A DNA stretch of 64,000 bases from Rhodobiaceae bacterium (lineage in GTDB: Bacteria; Pseudomonadota; Alphaproteobacteria; RS24). Position 1 is the first letter of the stretch. Every line of letters starts with the position of its first letter. Below are positions 16,860 to 24,333 of this stretch, one piece after another. A program made the position numbers and the translations under genes. The stretch is taken from NCBI GenBank assembly GCA_018673175.1, contig JABHDF010000024.1:44819-108818 (forward strand), given 5' to 3'. The notes beneath the pieces were generated by a model. The model did no database searches. It had not been told where the DNA came from and saw nothing but the letters and a program-made list of their open reading frames with translations.

Positions 16860-18263
16860 ATGGATTATAAACTTTTAATTAATGGCGCTCTAGTCGATGG
16901 GCATGGAACGATGCCGGTTTTAAACCCGGCCACGGAAGAGGTTCTGACCCAATGCCCGACCGCTTCGGAAGCGCAGCTCGATGAAGCGGTAGATGCCGCT
17001 CAAGCCGCTTTTGCTTTGTGGAAAAACACCTCGATCGAGGAGCGCCGCCAAAAGCTCGGCGAAATTGCCGATGCCATGGACGCCAATCAAGATGAGTTGG
17101 CCCGCATTCTCACCGAAGAACAAGGCAAGCCTCTGGCCGATGCGGTTGGCGAAATTGCTGGCGCCGCGCTGTTTTTCCGCTATTTCCAATCGCTCGATTT
17201 GCCGGTTGAAATACTCGAAGACAGCGACACCCAGCGTGTCGAAATCCATCGCAACCCTTTGGGCGTTATCGGCGCGATTATTCCGTGGAATTTCCCGATG
17301 ATTTTGCTGGCCTTTAAACTGCCAGCGGCACTTTTGGCTGGCAACTCTATCATCATCAAGCCCGCCCCCACCACGCCTCTTTCGGCGCTGCACTTGGGCC
17401 GTTTGATTGCCAATATTCTGCCTGCTGGCGTGGTTAATATCCTCGCCGACAATAATGATTTGGGCGGCAAAATTACCGCCCATCCAGGGATTAGCAAGAT
17501 TTCCTTCACTGGCTCCACTGGCACCGGCGCAAAAGTTATGGAAAGCGCAGCCAGCACCCTCAAACGCATCACGCTAGAGCTTGGCGGCAATGATGCGGGC
17601 ATTGTGATGGAAGACGTAAATGTCGATGACGTGGCGCCGAAAATTTTCGATGGTGCGTTCGGCAATAATGGCCAGATTTGCATCGCGATGAAACGGGTCT
17701 ATGCGCATGAATCGATTTATGACGATTTGGTCGCGCAATTGGCCAAATTGGCCGACGCGGCGATTGTTGGCAATGGTCTCGAGCAAGGCACGCAACTCGG
17801 TCCGCTACAAAACAAAATGCAGTTCGAAAAGGTTAAAGATTACATCGAGGACGGACGCGCCAATGGCACGATTGTGGCCGGCGGGGACGTTCCCGAAGGT
17901 AAGGGGTATTTCATTCCGCCAACCATCGTGCGCGATATTGACGACAGCAGTCGCCTGGTCAGCGAGGAGCAATTTGGCCCGGTGCTACCGATTATCAAAT
18001 ATAGCGATGTCGATGACGTGATTGAACGGGCCAATAATTCCGAATATGGCCTAGGTGGCTCGGTATGGTCGTCGGATTTGGATAAGGCCTATGACGTGGC
18101 TAAGAAAGTCGATAGCGGAACCATTTGGGTTAACAAACACGCGGACTTGCAACCGCACGTCCCATTTGGGGGAATTAAAACCTCCGGTATTGGCACGGAA
18201 CTCGGGGCCGAAGGCCTGCATGAGTTTACCCAACGCAAAGTAATCAACATCGCAAAAGCCTAA
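16860..18263 (+). CDS. NAD(P)-dependent aldehyde dehydrogenase
   Basis: 467 residues, class 3-like ALDH superfamily. Visible: PWNFPMIL and IIKPAP (cofactor-site Lys), FTGSTGTGAKV (Rossmann glycine motif), ELGGNDA with the general-base Glu, and the nucleophile in GQICIA. The C-terminal HVPFGGIKTSGIG is standard. Oxidises an aldehyde to the acid in the cytosol; specificity is not evident, though the ELGGND context and short N-terminus resemble lactaldehyde/succinate-semialdehyde-type enzymes. GGGAG is six bases before the ATG. Confidence 0.93.
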   Translation: MDYKLLINGALVDGHGTMPVLNPATEEVLTQCPTASEAQLDEAVDAAQAAFALWKNTSIEERRQKLGEIADAMDANQDELARILTEEQGKPLADAVGEIAGAALFFRYFQSLDLPVEILEDSDTQRVEIHRNPLGVIGAIIPWNFPMILLAFKLPAALLAGNSIIIKPAPTTPLSALHLGRLIANILPAGVVNILADNNDLGGKITAHPGISKISFTGSTGTGAKVMESAASTLKRITLELGGNDAGIVMEDVNVDDVAPKIFDGAFGNNGQICIAMKRVYAHESIYDDLVAQLAKLADAAIVGNGLEQGTQLGPLQNKMQFEKVKDYIEDGRANGTIVAGGDVPEGKGYFIPPTIVRDIDDSSRLVSEEQFGPVLPIIKYSDVDDVIERANNSEYGLGGSVWSSDLDKAYDVAKKVDSGTIWVNKHADLQPHVPFGGIKTSGIGTELGAEGLHEFTQRKVINIAKA

Positions 18264-18281
18264 TCGGCTTTTCATCCAACA

Positions 18282-18309
18282 GCGGACCGGCGTCCTTACG
18301 TCGGTCTGC
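18282..18309. other. Strong RNA-type hairpin downstream of aldehyde dehydrogenase
   Basis: Twelve base pairs with two G-U wobbles closing a CCTT tetraloop (GCGGACCGGCGT / ACGTCGGTCTGC), starting 19 bases after the stop codon. No T-run follows, so not a canonical intrinsic terminator; could protect the 3' end of the mRNA or belong to a small repetitive palindrome. A second, weaker pairing GCGTCT/AGACGC follows at about 18333-18358. Apart from this and the possible remnant, the 273-base gap to the next gene shows nothing else. Confidence 0.5.
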
Positions 18310-18406
18310 CCGTTGGGGTGCGGGTTGGGCCGCGCGTCTTGAACGCCATTGCGAGACGCACAAGATAAGGCATTTACCGATACGCCCCAGGCGACGCCCT
18401 CAATAG

Positions 18407-18541
18407 CCACGCGCTCCTTGGTTCTATCGTCAACTATGGGCTGCCGGTAACGTCCTTCGCTTGGTCAATGTGAATAAGCTAATCCATAAATTGCGCCAGC
18501 GCGGCCTCACACAGGCTTACCTAAAATCGAATTTGAATTAA
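18407..18541 (+). pseudogene. Possible 3' remnant of a gene
   Basis: From just after an in-frame TAG at 18404 to a TAA at 18539 runs a 44-codon open stretch with no start codon, reading PRAPWFYRQLWAAG then VLRLVNVNKLIHKLRQRGL and ending SNLN. The amphipathic Leu/Arg pattern looks like the end of a real protein rather than random sequence, but the family was not recognised. Its stop overlaps the stop of the minus-strand gene 18538-18801. Could equally be chance. Confidence 0.25.
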
Positions 18542-18801
18542 GTGCCCATCGTATAAAGGGTAAGGATGAGGGCGCACGCGCTGATCATCCATGCCTCGAA
18601 AAGCCCGCGCCACGGCTGGGGCGCCACCCTCAAGTCCATAAAATATAGCAAGATCAATCGCACTTTTAAAAAAGCGATTAAGATGATTGCAATCCCCGGC
18701 AACAGAGGCGACAGATAGTCTTCCTCTGGCGCGATAAACCATGAGATTGTGGTGCCAATAAATAGCAAACCCCAAACGATTGTGATCGAGTTAAATACCA
18801 C
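18538..18801 (-). CDS. Cytochrome oxidase subunit IV-like / NorF-like membrane protein
   Basis: 87 residues with three transmembrane helices (about 3-20, 33-52, 68-85) and the subunit-IV signature VRLILLYFMDLR. Resembles prokaryotic COX4/NorF proteins that accompany a subunit-III-like (NorE) protein. Last gene of a three-gene minus-strand operon, 12 bases after the subunit III-like gene. No catalytic subunit I gene (ctaD, norB) is in the window. Function as an accessory or assembly subunit is inferred from the family. Confidence 0.75.
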   Translation of the reverse strand: MVFNSITIVWGLLFIGTTISWFIAPEEDYLSPLLPGIAIILIAFLKVRLILLYFMDLRVAPQPWRGLFEAWMISACALILTLYTMGT

Positions 18802-18813
18802 CGCTAGTCACCC

Positions 18814-19401
18814 TTAAATCAAATAAATGAGGGGAAATAGAACGATCCAGAGCAGATCGACCATGTGCCAAAATATGCCGCCACTTTCCAATGTCTGCGT
18901 GGCGCTGCCATCTGGCGCACCGCGCGCAACACGCCAAAGAAAAAACAAGACGCCAAGTCCAACCAAAACATGCAACAGATGAATGCCTGTAAACATATAG
19001 TACAGGGTGAAAAACTCATTGCTATTTAGGGTAATGCCGGCGGCAATTTTTTCACCAAACTCAAGGAATTTGATCCCCACGAATCCGACACCGCAGGCAA
19101 AGGCCGGAATCAGTAATCTCGCGCCTGTTTGTGTCTTGCCTTTCCTATATTGAAAAACGCCAAGCGCGACAAACCACGAGCTGGTCAAAAGCAACAAAGT
19201 ATTCATCGCGCCGTAATTTTGGTTCAGCAGGCTTTGTGACTGGGCAAATAAAGCCCCATTTTCATAGCGATAGAAAAGCAAAGTAGCGAAAAACATGGTG
19301 AACATAACCATGTCGCCAAACACGAAGCCCCAAACCCCTTCTTCTCCCGGCAAGCGTTTTATCGGCACATTTTTTGTCATATCTAAATCGTGTCGCGCCA
19401 C
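18814..19401 (-). CDS. Cytochrome c oxidase subunit III-like protein (NorE-like)
   Basis: 195 residues, five transmembrane helices. Family features: GEEGVWGFVFGDMVMFTMFF near residue 19, FYRYENGALFAQSQ, FTGIHLLHVLVGLG and the C-terminal GGIFWHMVDLLWIVLFPLIYL. Shorter than true CtaE and like NorE. The ORF start is GTG at 19401, four bases after the upstream stop; an in-frame ATG seven codons later (19380) is an alternative, neither with a clear ribosome site. Coupled to the NorF-like gene downstream and an unknown membrane protein upstream. Confidence 0.82.
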   Translation of the reverse strand: MARHDLDMTKNVPIKRLPGEEGVWGFVFGDMVMFTMFFATLLFYRYENGALFAQSQSLLNQNYGAMNTLLLLTSSWFVALGVFQYRKGKTQTGARLLIPAFACGVGFVGIKFLEFGEKIAAGITLNSNEFFTLYYMFTGIHLLHVLVGLGVLFFLWRVARGAPDGSATQTLESGGIFWHMVDLLWIVLFPLIYLI

Positions 19402-19405
19402 AGCC

Positions 19406-20125
19406 TTAATCGGCCAGTTGCGAAGTCAAATCAGCGGCCATTTTTTGCTTGCGGATGGCCCGCAGAACCAAGACCGACATGACCAGCATCCAGCCGCCAA
19501 AGACCAAGACAGGCAGCCACAAACCGAAGAAACCATGCCAGGCAAATGGACCGGTTTTAAAAAACGGAATAAGACCTGCAGGCAAAAATATAAGAACCGC
19601 CCAACAATTCAAAAAGCCAGCCCAGCGGGGAAACACAGGCTCATCGGACCGGTCGGAGAAAATGGCCAGGCCAATCGTCAAAGCCTGCCCCATAAGGGGG
19701 GTGACCGTGCCGAGGAAAACGATGAACGACCAGTCATTCATGGTCTGAATGATTTCAGGGGCGCGCTCTGGCCGAAAGGCGCAAATAACCCAACCGGCGC
19801 ACGCAAAAGTGAAAACCGAAAACGCAACCACACCGCAGGCTATATTTGTCAGACTAAAAATGGGCGGTTCGTTTTGTTCAATATGGCGAAGTTGCACACT
19901 GATAGCTGCCGACCACATGACACCGGGTGCCGACATTTGCACACACACCGCTCCCCCCAAAAGGAATATCCAGGAGCTTTTAGACTGATAGTGCGCAGCA
20001 ATCGCAGCGCTGCCCTCGGCTGGGCTCGGCGGCGGAAAAAACCCCATAAGAAGAAGTAGAGGAAACACTAAAAGCACAAGCGCAATGCCAGACAAGGCGC
20101 ATAATTGTTGGAAACGATAATTCAT
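19406..20125 (-). CDS. Unknown multi-pass membrane protein in NorEF-like operon
   Basis: 239 residues, about seven predicted transmembrane helices; N-terminal helix at 9-30, then FFPPPSPAEGSAAIAAHYQ, which looks like an external loop, and further helices to residue 225. No conserved heme-ligand pattern beyond single histidines (AHYQ, AWHGFFG). Not recognised with confidence, though similar proteins occur beside cytochrome oxidase III-like genes. First gene of the operon, four bases before the subunit III-like start; a 10-base imperfect palindrome lies 13 bases upstream of its ATG. Confidence 0.7.
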   Translation of the reverse strand: MNYRFQQLCALSGIALVLLVFPLLLLMGFFPPPSPAEGSAAIAAHYQSKSSWIFLLGGAVCVQMSAPGVMWSAAISVQLRHIEQNEPPIFSLTNIACGVVAFSVFTFACAGWVICAFRPERAPEIIQTMNDWSFIVFLGTVTPLMGQALTIGLAIFSDRSDEPVFPRWAGFLNCWAVLIFLPAGLIPFFKTGPFAWHGFFGLWLPVLVFGGWMLVMSVLVLRAIRKQKMAADLTSQLAD

Positions 20126-20138
20126 ACTCTACCCTCGG

Positions 20139-20164
20139 CCCTTAAGGTTTAAATACCTAAAGGG
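20139..20164. promoter_or_regulatory. Operator-like inverted repeat before NorEF-like operon
   Basis: CCCTTAAGGT and ACCTAAAGGG pair 9 of 10 across a TTTAAAT-type spacer, ending 13 bases from the ATG at 20125. Not an FNR box (no TTGAT-N4-ATCAA). Position is right for a repressor site overlapping the promoter or the leader. Confidence 0.35.
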
Positions 20165-20295
20165 AGGCTAACGGGTTTTCGCTGAACCGCAAGCGCAGAT
20201 ATCACGCGGACATCTGTATCTCGTTCGACCGCTTCATCGTCTCCATCCCAAGTGGCTTTAGGGCGGGCAGGATGACGCAGCACAAAGGCTGTCGC

Positions 20296-20333
20296 CATGA
20301 CATTTTTTGAGAAACATGACAATTTTTGACAAA
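20296..20333. repeat. Two tandem copies of a 19-base repeat
   Basis: CATGACATTTTTTGAGAAA is followed directly by CATGACAATTTTTGACAAA, differing at two positions. On the minus strand this gives TGTCA-type half sites about ten bases apart, upstream of the NorEF-like operon and downstream of tRNA-Lys. May be a binding site for a regulator acting on that operon; apart from it and the palindrome nothing is evident between 20126 and 20366. Confidence 0.5.
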
Positions 20334-20366
20334 AACTGCGGTCAGCAGATAAAGAGAAAAGAACAG

Positions 20367-20442
20367 TGGTGAGCCCGGAAGGATTCGAACCTTCGACCCA
20401 CTGATTAAAAGTCAGTTGCTCTACCACCTGAGCTACGGGCCC
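20367..20442 (-). tRNA. tRNA-Lys (anticodon TTT)
   Basis: 76-base cloverleaf including an encoded 3' CCA. Acceptor GGGCCCG pairs with CGGGCTC (one G-U), D arm GCTC/GAGC, anticodon arm ACTGA-CTTTTAA-TCAGT with TTT in the loop, T arm GAAGG-TTCGAAT-CCTTC, discriminator A. Decodes AAA/AAG lysine codons. The minus-strand ORFs over this place are shadows. Confidence 0.97.
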
Positions 20443-20640
20443 CACTGCGATGCTATGTAGCCCCTCCTTCGATTCAGCGCAACACCCAATTTGTCGCAAT
20501 TTAAACTTACGTGGGTTTCGTGCCCTTTCGCGCCGTTTCGCCAAGCGGGTCACCAAGCTGTTTTGCTTCTAGGTGCGCGTTTGTGTTAGAACAGCGCCAA
20601 GTATCGACCCTCAAAGTCCTGTTTAAAGTAAAGCGGTAGC

Positions 20641-21675
20641 ATGACCCCTGTAGAAGATAGATTTGCGAATATGGCCTTGCTGATCGGTGAGGCTTGCGCC
20701 CTTCTGAATGCGCGTGGGGTCGTTGTTGCTGCCAATCAGCCAATGTTCGGCCTGCTCGGCCAACGAATTGCCAATTATCCGATGGAGCGGTTTATCCGCC
20801 ATCAAGACTTCGTCGAGACGTTGCGGGCCGCTCGCGAAGATGGCCGGGTCAGCGAGCTGAGCTACACGCGCACCGACAAATTGCGCCGCCAATTGCATTT
20901 GCGGGTCGCCCCGTTTGAACGAGAACATGTGCTGGTGGTCATTGTCGATAAGACAGACACGATATCCATCGATCGCATTCGCTCTGATTTTGTTGCCAAT
21001 GTCAGCCATGAGCTACGCTCACCGCTTTCGGCCGTCTCGGGCTTTATTGAAACCTTGCGCGATGGCGCGGGCGAGGATCGCCAAACCCGCGATAAATTTC
21101 TCGCCATCATGCAAGCCGAAGCCGAGCGTATGCAGCGCTTAATTGACGACCTCCTGTCGCTGTCGCGCGTGGAAGCAATGGAACATCACACGCCAAATGA
21201 CAAGGTCGATTTACATGCGCTGCTGGAGCAAACAATTGCCGCGCTCTCGGCACAAGCCATGGCCAAACAAATGCGCTTTGCTTGGCACCTAGAGGCGCCG
21301 CTTGGGCCCGATGCGTGTTGCGTATTGGGCATGGCGGATGAATTGCGCCAAGTGTTTCAAAACCTCATTGAGAACGCCATTCGCTATGGCGATGCAGGCT
21401 CGGTGATTGAACTGGGTTTCATGCCAGAGCCCGACCAGCCAGGTTTTTTGCGCGTGGAGGTTCTCAACCAAGGCCCGGTCATTGAAAAACAAGATATCGC
21501 CCGCTTGACCGAGAGGTTCTATCGAATCGATGCCGGACGGGCCCGAGACATGGGCGGCACAGGACTTGGGCTCGCCATTGTAAAGCATATTGTCAATCGA
21601 CATCAGGGCCGGTTGCGGATTGCCAGTTCGCCCGAAAACACTAGGTTTTGCGTCACTTTGCGCCGCCACGCCTAG
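20641..21675 (+). CDS. phoR: Phosphate-regulon sensor histidine kinase PhoR (soluble form)
   Basis: 344 residues. PAS-like sensor region (about 10-105), HisKA domain with the phospho-acceptor in SHELRSPLS (about 121-129), HATPase with N box NLIENAIRY, then RFYRID and the G box GGTGLGLAI. Phosphorylates PhoB when phosphate is short. Unlike most PhoR proteins no transmembrane segment is visible at the N-terminus, and an in-frame TAA four codons before the ATG leaves no room for one. Located directly upstream of pstSCAB-phoU-phoB, with which it must work. Confidence 0.93.
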   Translation: MTPVEDRFANMALLIGEACALLNARGVVVAANQPMFGLLGQRIANYPMERFIRHQDFVETLRAAREDGRVSELSYTRTDKLRRQLHLRVAPFEREHVLVVIVDKTDTISIDRIRSDFVANVSHELRSPLSAVSGFIETLRDGAGEDRQTRDKFLAIMQAEAERMQRLIDDLLSLSRVEAMEHHTPNDKVDLHALLEQTIAALSAQAMAKQMRFAWHLEAPLGPDACCVLGMADELRQVFQNLIENAIRYGDAGSVIELGFMPEPDQPGFLRVEVLNQGPVIEKQDIARLTERFYRIDAGRARDMGGTGLGLAIVKHIVNRHQGRLRIASSPENTRFCVTLRRHA

Positions 21676-21708
21676 CGCCCACCCAACCTTTTGTAAATTT
21701 TTTTTTGC

Positions 21709-21737
21709 GTTTCACAAAACTGTAACATGCGTGTCAC
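21709..21737 (+). promoter_or_regulatory. Pho box: three 11-base direct repeats upstream of pstS
   Basis: GTTTCAC-AAAA-CTGTAAC-ATGC-GTGTCAC: three heptamers close to the PhoB consensus CTGTCAC spaced by four bases, giving exact 11-base periodicity. It ends about 100 bases before the pstS ATG, in the only sizeable gap of the cluster. This is where phosphorylated PhoB would activate the pst transcript at low phosphate. Confidence 0.8.
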
Positions 21738-21838
21738 ACAAAGGTCTCGAAACAAGGCCAAGTAGGTTTGACCGTCAAACAGGTTGTTAAAAATTGGGGG
21801 CCTCCCCGCGTCGGTAACCTTTGATTTGGAGCTTACTT

Positions 21839-22900
21839 ATGTTGACTAAATGGAACCTATCCCTCCTCACCTGCCTCACTCTTGTGAGCTTATCCTTGGT
21901 TGGCGGCGCCCAAGCGCGCGACCAAATCCAAGTTGTCGGCTCGTCTACCGTCTTTCCGTTTGCGACCTCAGTGGCCGAACAATTTGGCCGTATGGGCAAG
22001 TTTAAAACCCCTGTGGTGGAAGCCACGGGTTCTGGCGGCGGCTTAAAATTATTCTGCTCTGGCATCGGCTTGCAACATCCAGATGTCACCAATGCCTCGC
22101 GCCGCATTAAGAAAAAGGAATTCGACAAATGCCAAGCCAATGGCATTGAGATGACCGAGATTGTGGTTGGGTTTGATGGCATTGTTCTGGCCAATGCGCG
22201 CAGCGGCGTGCCCTTGAAGCTGACGCGGCAACAAATCTATCTGGCGACGGCCAAAGTAGTGCCCGACCCAAGCCGCAAATGCCAAGCCACTTGGTGTGAG
22301 CCGATTGCCAATCCATATCAAAAATGGAGTGATATCGACGCGTCTTTGCCGGATATGAAAATTGAAATTCTGGGCCCACCGCCAACATCGGGAACCCGCG
22401 ATGCGTTTCAAGAACTGGCCATGTCAAAGGGGGCCAATAGCTTTGCCCATATGAAAGCGTTGAAGAAATCGGATAAAGCGATGTGGAAAAAACTGACCCG
22501 CACCATCCGCGAAGATGGCGCTTGGATCGACGCTGGCGAGAATGACAATCTCATGGTTTCGAAATTAGCCGCCAACCCGCGCGCGGTTGGCGTGTTCGGA
22601 TTTAGCTTCCTCGACCAAAATGGGGAGAAAATTCGCGGTGCCATTGTGGAAGACGTGATGCCGAGTTTCGAGAATATCGCCGATGGACACTATGGTATCT
22701 CGCGCTCCCTCTACTTTTACGTCAAACATGCCCATGTCGGAACGGTGCCGGGCATTTTGGAATTTGTGAAAGAATTCACCAGTGAAAACGCCTTCGGTGA
22801 AGAAGGTTATTTGTTGGACAAAGGGCTTATTCCGCTGCCCCGCAAAGAGCGGGTAAAATATCGTAACGATGGACAGAACCTAACAAAACTGTCGATGTAA
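21839..22900 (+). CDS. pstS: Phosphate ABC transporter substrate-binding protein PstS
   Basis: 353 residues. Periplasmic phosphate receptor. Start at 21839 follows GGAG by eight bases and gives a signal peptide (MLTKWN, hydrophobic core, cleavage after AQA about residue 26); the TTG start at 21821 in the track is rejected. Phosphate-binding signatures: VVGSSTVFPFA near the mature N-terminus, TGSGGGLKLFC, and PPTSGTRDAF. Expressed from the Pho box promoter; a terminator-like hairpin follows its stop, so it should be made in excess over the channel proteins. Confidence 0.96.
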   Translation: MLTKWNLSLLTCLTLVSLSLVGGAQARDQIQVVGSSTVFPFATSVAEQFGRMGKFKTPVVEATGSGGGLKLFCSGIGLQHPDVTNASRRIKKKEFDKCQANGIEMTEIVVGFDGIVLANARSGVPLKLTRQQIYLATAKVVPDPSRKCQATWCEPIANPYQKWSDIDASLPDMKIEILGPPPTSGTRDAFQELAMSKGANSFAHMKALKKSDKAMWKKLTRTIREDGAWIDAGENDNLMVSKLAANPRAVGVFGFSFLDQNGEKIRGAIVEDVMPSFENIADGHYGISRSLYFYVKHAHVGTVPGILEFVKEFTSENAFGEEGYLLDKGLIPLPRKERVKYRNDGQNLTKLSM

Positions 22901-22907
22901 TCTAACT

Positions 22908-22935
22908 GGGGTTGGCTGGCGCCGACCCCTTTTTA
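22908..22935 (+). terminator. Intrinsic terminator/attenuator between pstS and pstC
   Basis: Eight-base-pair stem GGGGTTGG / CCGACCCC (one G-U) with a six-base loop, followed at once by TTTTT. It lies in the 50-base gap between pstS and pstC, 16 bases before the pstC ATG. Form and place are those of a partial terminator that lets only part of the transcripts continue into pstCAB-phoUB. Confidence 0.8.
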
Positions 22936-22950
22936 TCAAGGGCCGAACCT

Positions 22951-24333
22951 ATGAGCGCTAGCTCTCTTTTTCTTTGTCTTATCGGGTTGGGCCTTTTTTC
23001 GTTTATTTTTGGCCGCCGTCGCATCCATACAATCGCTAAAGGGGCGAGCCAAAAACAACATTCGCGCGACGTCTATCACGCTAGCTTTCTGGTCATCTGC
23101 GCAACTTTCGTGCCCATCGTCTTATTGATTATCTGGACTGGCGTGTCGCCTCTGGTCATCGACGCGCTGCTAGAAAGTTTCCTGAAAACGCGCGTCAGCT
23201 CCCCCTCGGTTGGCGAGATGAACGTGATGATGGCCAAAACCAAAGCCTATTATGCAGGCTCCATCAACGCCGCTTTCATCGACGACACGATAGCGCAAGC
23301 TACGGTGTATTACCAAAGCCTCGTAGAGCGATCGTTGCAGGCGCGCAGTTTGGCTGTTTTATTGCTGGCCATTGCGGGTGTGGCGATGGGCCTTCGCAAA
23401 ATTGCCTTGCGCTTCACGGCCCGCCATTCGGTTGAGCGGGTGGCGCAATTGATCATGTTGATTGCGTCTGCCATTGCGGTTTTAACCACCGTAGGCATTG
23501 TCTTATCGTTGATATTTGAAACCATTCGCTTTTTTGCCACGGTCTCCGTATCGGAGTTTTTATTCGGGCTTCACTGGTCGCCGCAAATCGCCATTCGCGA
23601 AGATCAAGCTGGCGGCTCTGGCTCGTTTGGCGCGATACCGCTTTTCGCCGGCACGCTGATGATTACGTTTATCGCAATGATTGTCGCGGTTCCCATCGGC
23701 TTAATGTCAGCCATTTATTTGTCAGAATATGCCAGCCCCCGATTGCGCGGCATCGCCAAGCCGGGCATTGAAATGCTGGCGGGGATCCCGACGGTGGTTT
23801 ATGGCTTCTTCGCGGCTTTGGTGGTGGCGCCATTTCTGCGCGATGGCGGCGCCGACATCGGCCTGACCCTATCGTCCGAATCGGCGCTGGCGGCGGGTCT
23901 CGTTATGGGCATTATGATTATTCCTTTTATCTCCTCGCTATCCGATGACGTCATCAACGCCGTGCCGCAAACCTTGCGCGATGGCGCCGCCGCTCTGGGC
24001 GCCACGCATTCGGAGACCATCCAGCAAGTGGTGCTGCCAGCCGCCTTGCCGGGAATTGTGAGCGCCGTTCTTTTGGCGATTTCGCGCGCCATTGGCGAAA
24101 CCATGATTGTGGTGATGGCAGCCGGCGTTGCGGCCAATTTAACAGCCAATCCGTTCGAAAGTGTCACCACCGTGACGGTGCAAATTGTTATGCTGCTGGT
24201 CGGCGACCAAGAGTTTGATAGTGCCAAGACATTGGCCGCTTTCGCCCTCGGGTTGGTGCTGTTCTTCATTACCTTGGCGCTGAATATTCTGGCGCTTTAT
24301 GTGGTTAACAAATACCGAGAGCAATATGACTGA
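22951..24333 (+). CDS. pstC: Phosphate ABC transporter permease PstC
   Basis: 460 residues. Inner-membrane permease half; start at 22951 (MSASSLF) with AAGGG nine bases before it. The long N-terminal region with extra helices (about 1-200, including a periplasmic stretch rich in polar residues) is the alphaproteobacterial form of PstC. The core has the binding-protein-dependent permease pattern: ETIRFF then LFAGTLMITFIAMIVAVPIGL, and the EAA loop DGAAALGATHSETIQQVVLP. Overlaps pstA by eight bases. Confidence 0.95.
   Translation: MSASSLFLCLIGLGLFSFIFGRRRIHTIAKGASQKQHSRDVYHASFLVICATFVPIVLLIIWTGVSPLVIDALLESFLKTRVSSPSVGEMNVMMAKTKAYYAGSINAAFIDDTIAQATVYYQSLVERSLQARSLAVLLLAIAGVAMGLRKIALRFTARHSVERVAQLIMLIASAIAVLTTVGIVLSLIFETIRFFATVSVSEFLFGLHWSPQIAIREDQAGGSGSFGAIPLFAGTLMITFIAMIVAVPIGLMSAIYLSEYASPRLRGIAKPGIEMLAGIPTVVYGFFAALVVAPFLRDGGADIGLTLSSESALAAGLVMGIMIIPFISSLSDDVINAVPQTLRDGAAALGATHSETIQQVVLPAALPGIVSAVLLAISRAIGETMIVVMAAGVAANLTANPFESVTTVTVQIVMLLVGDQEFDSAKTLAAFALGLVLFFITLALNILALYVVNKYREQYD

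Noticed and set aside
20149-20298. 49-codon minus-strand ORF (MATAFVLRHPARP...) between tRNA-Lys and the NorEF-like operon
   Set aside because: No ribosome site and the ATG lies inside the 19-base repeat; composition is not decisive.
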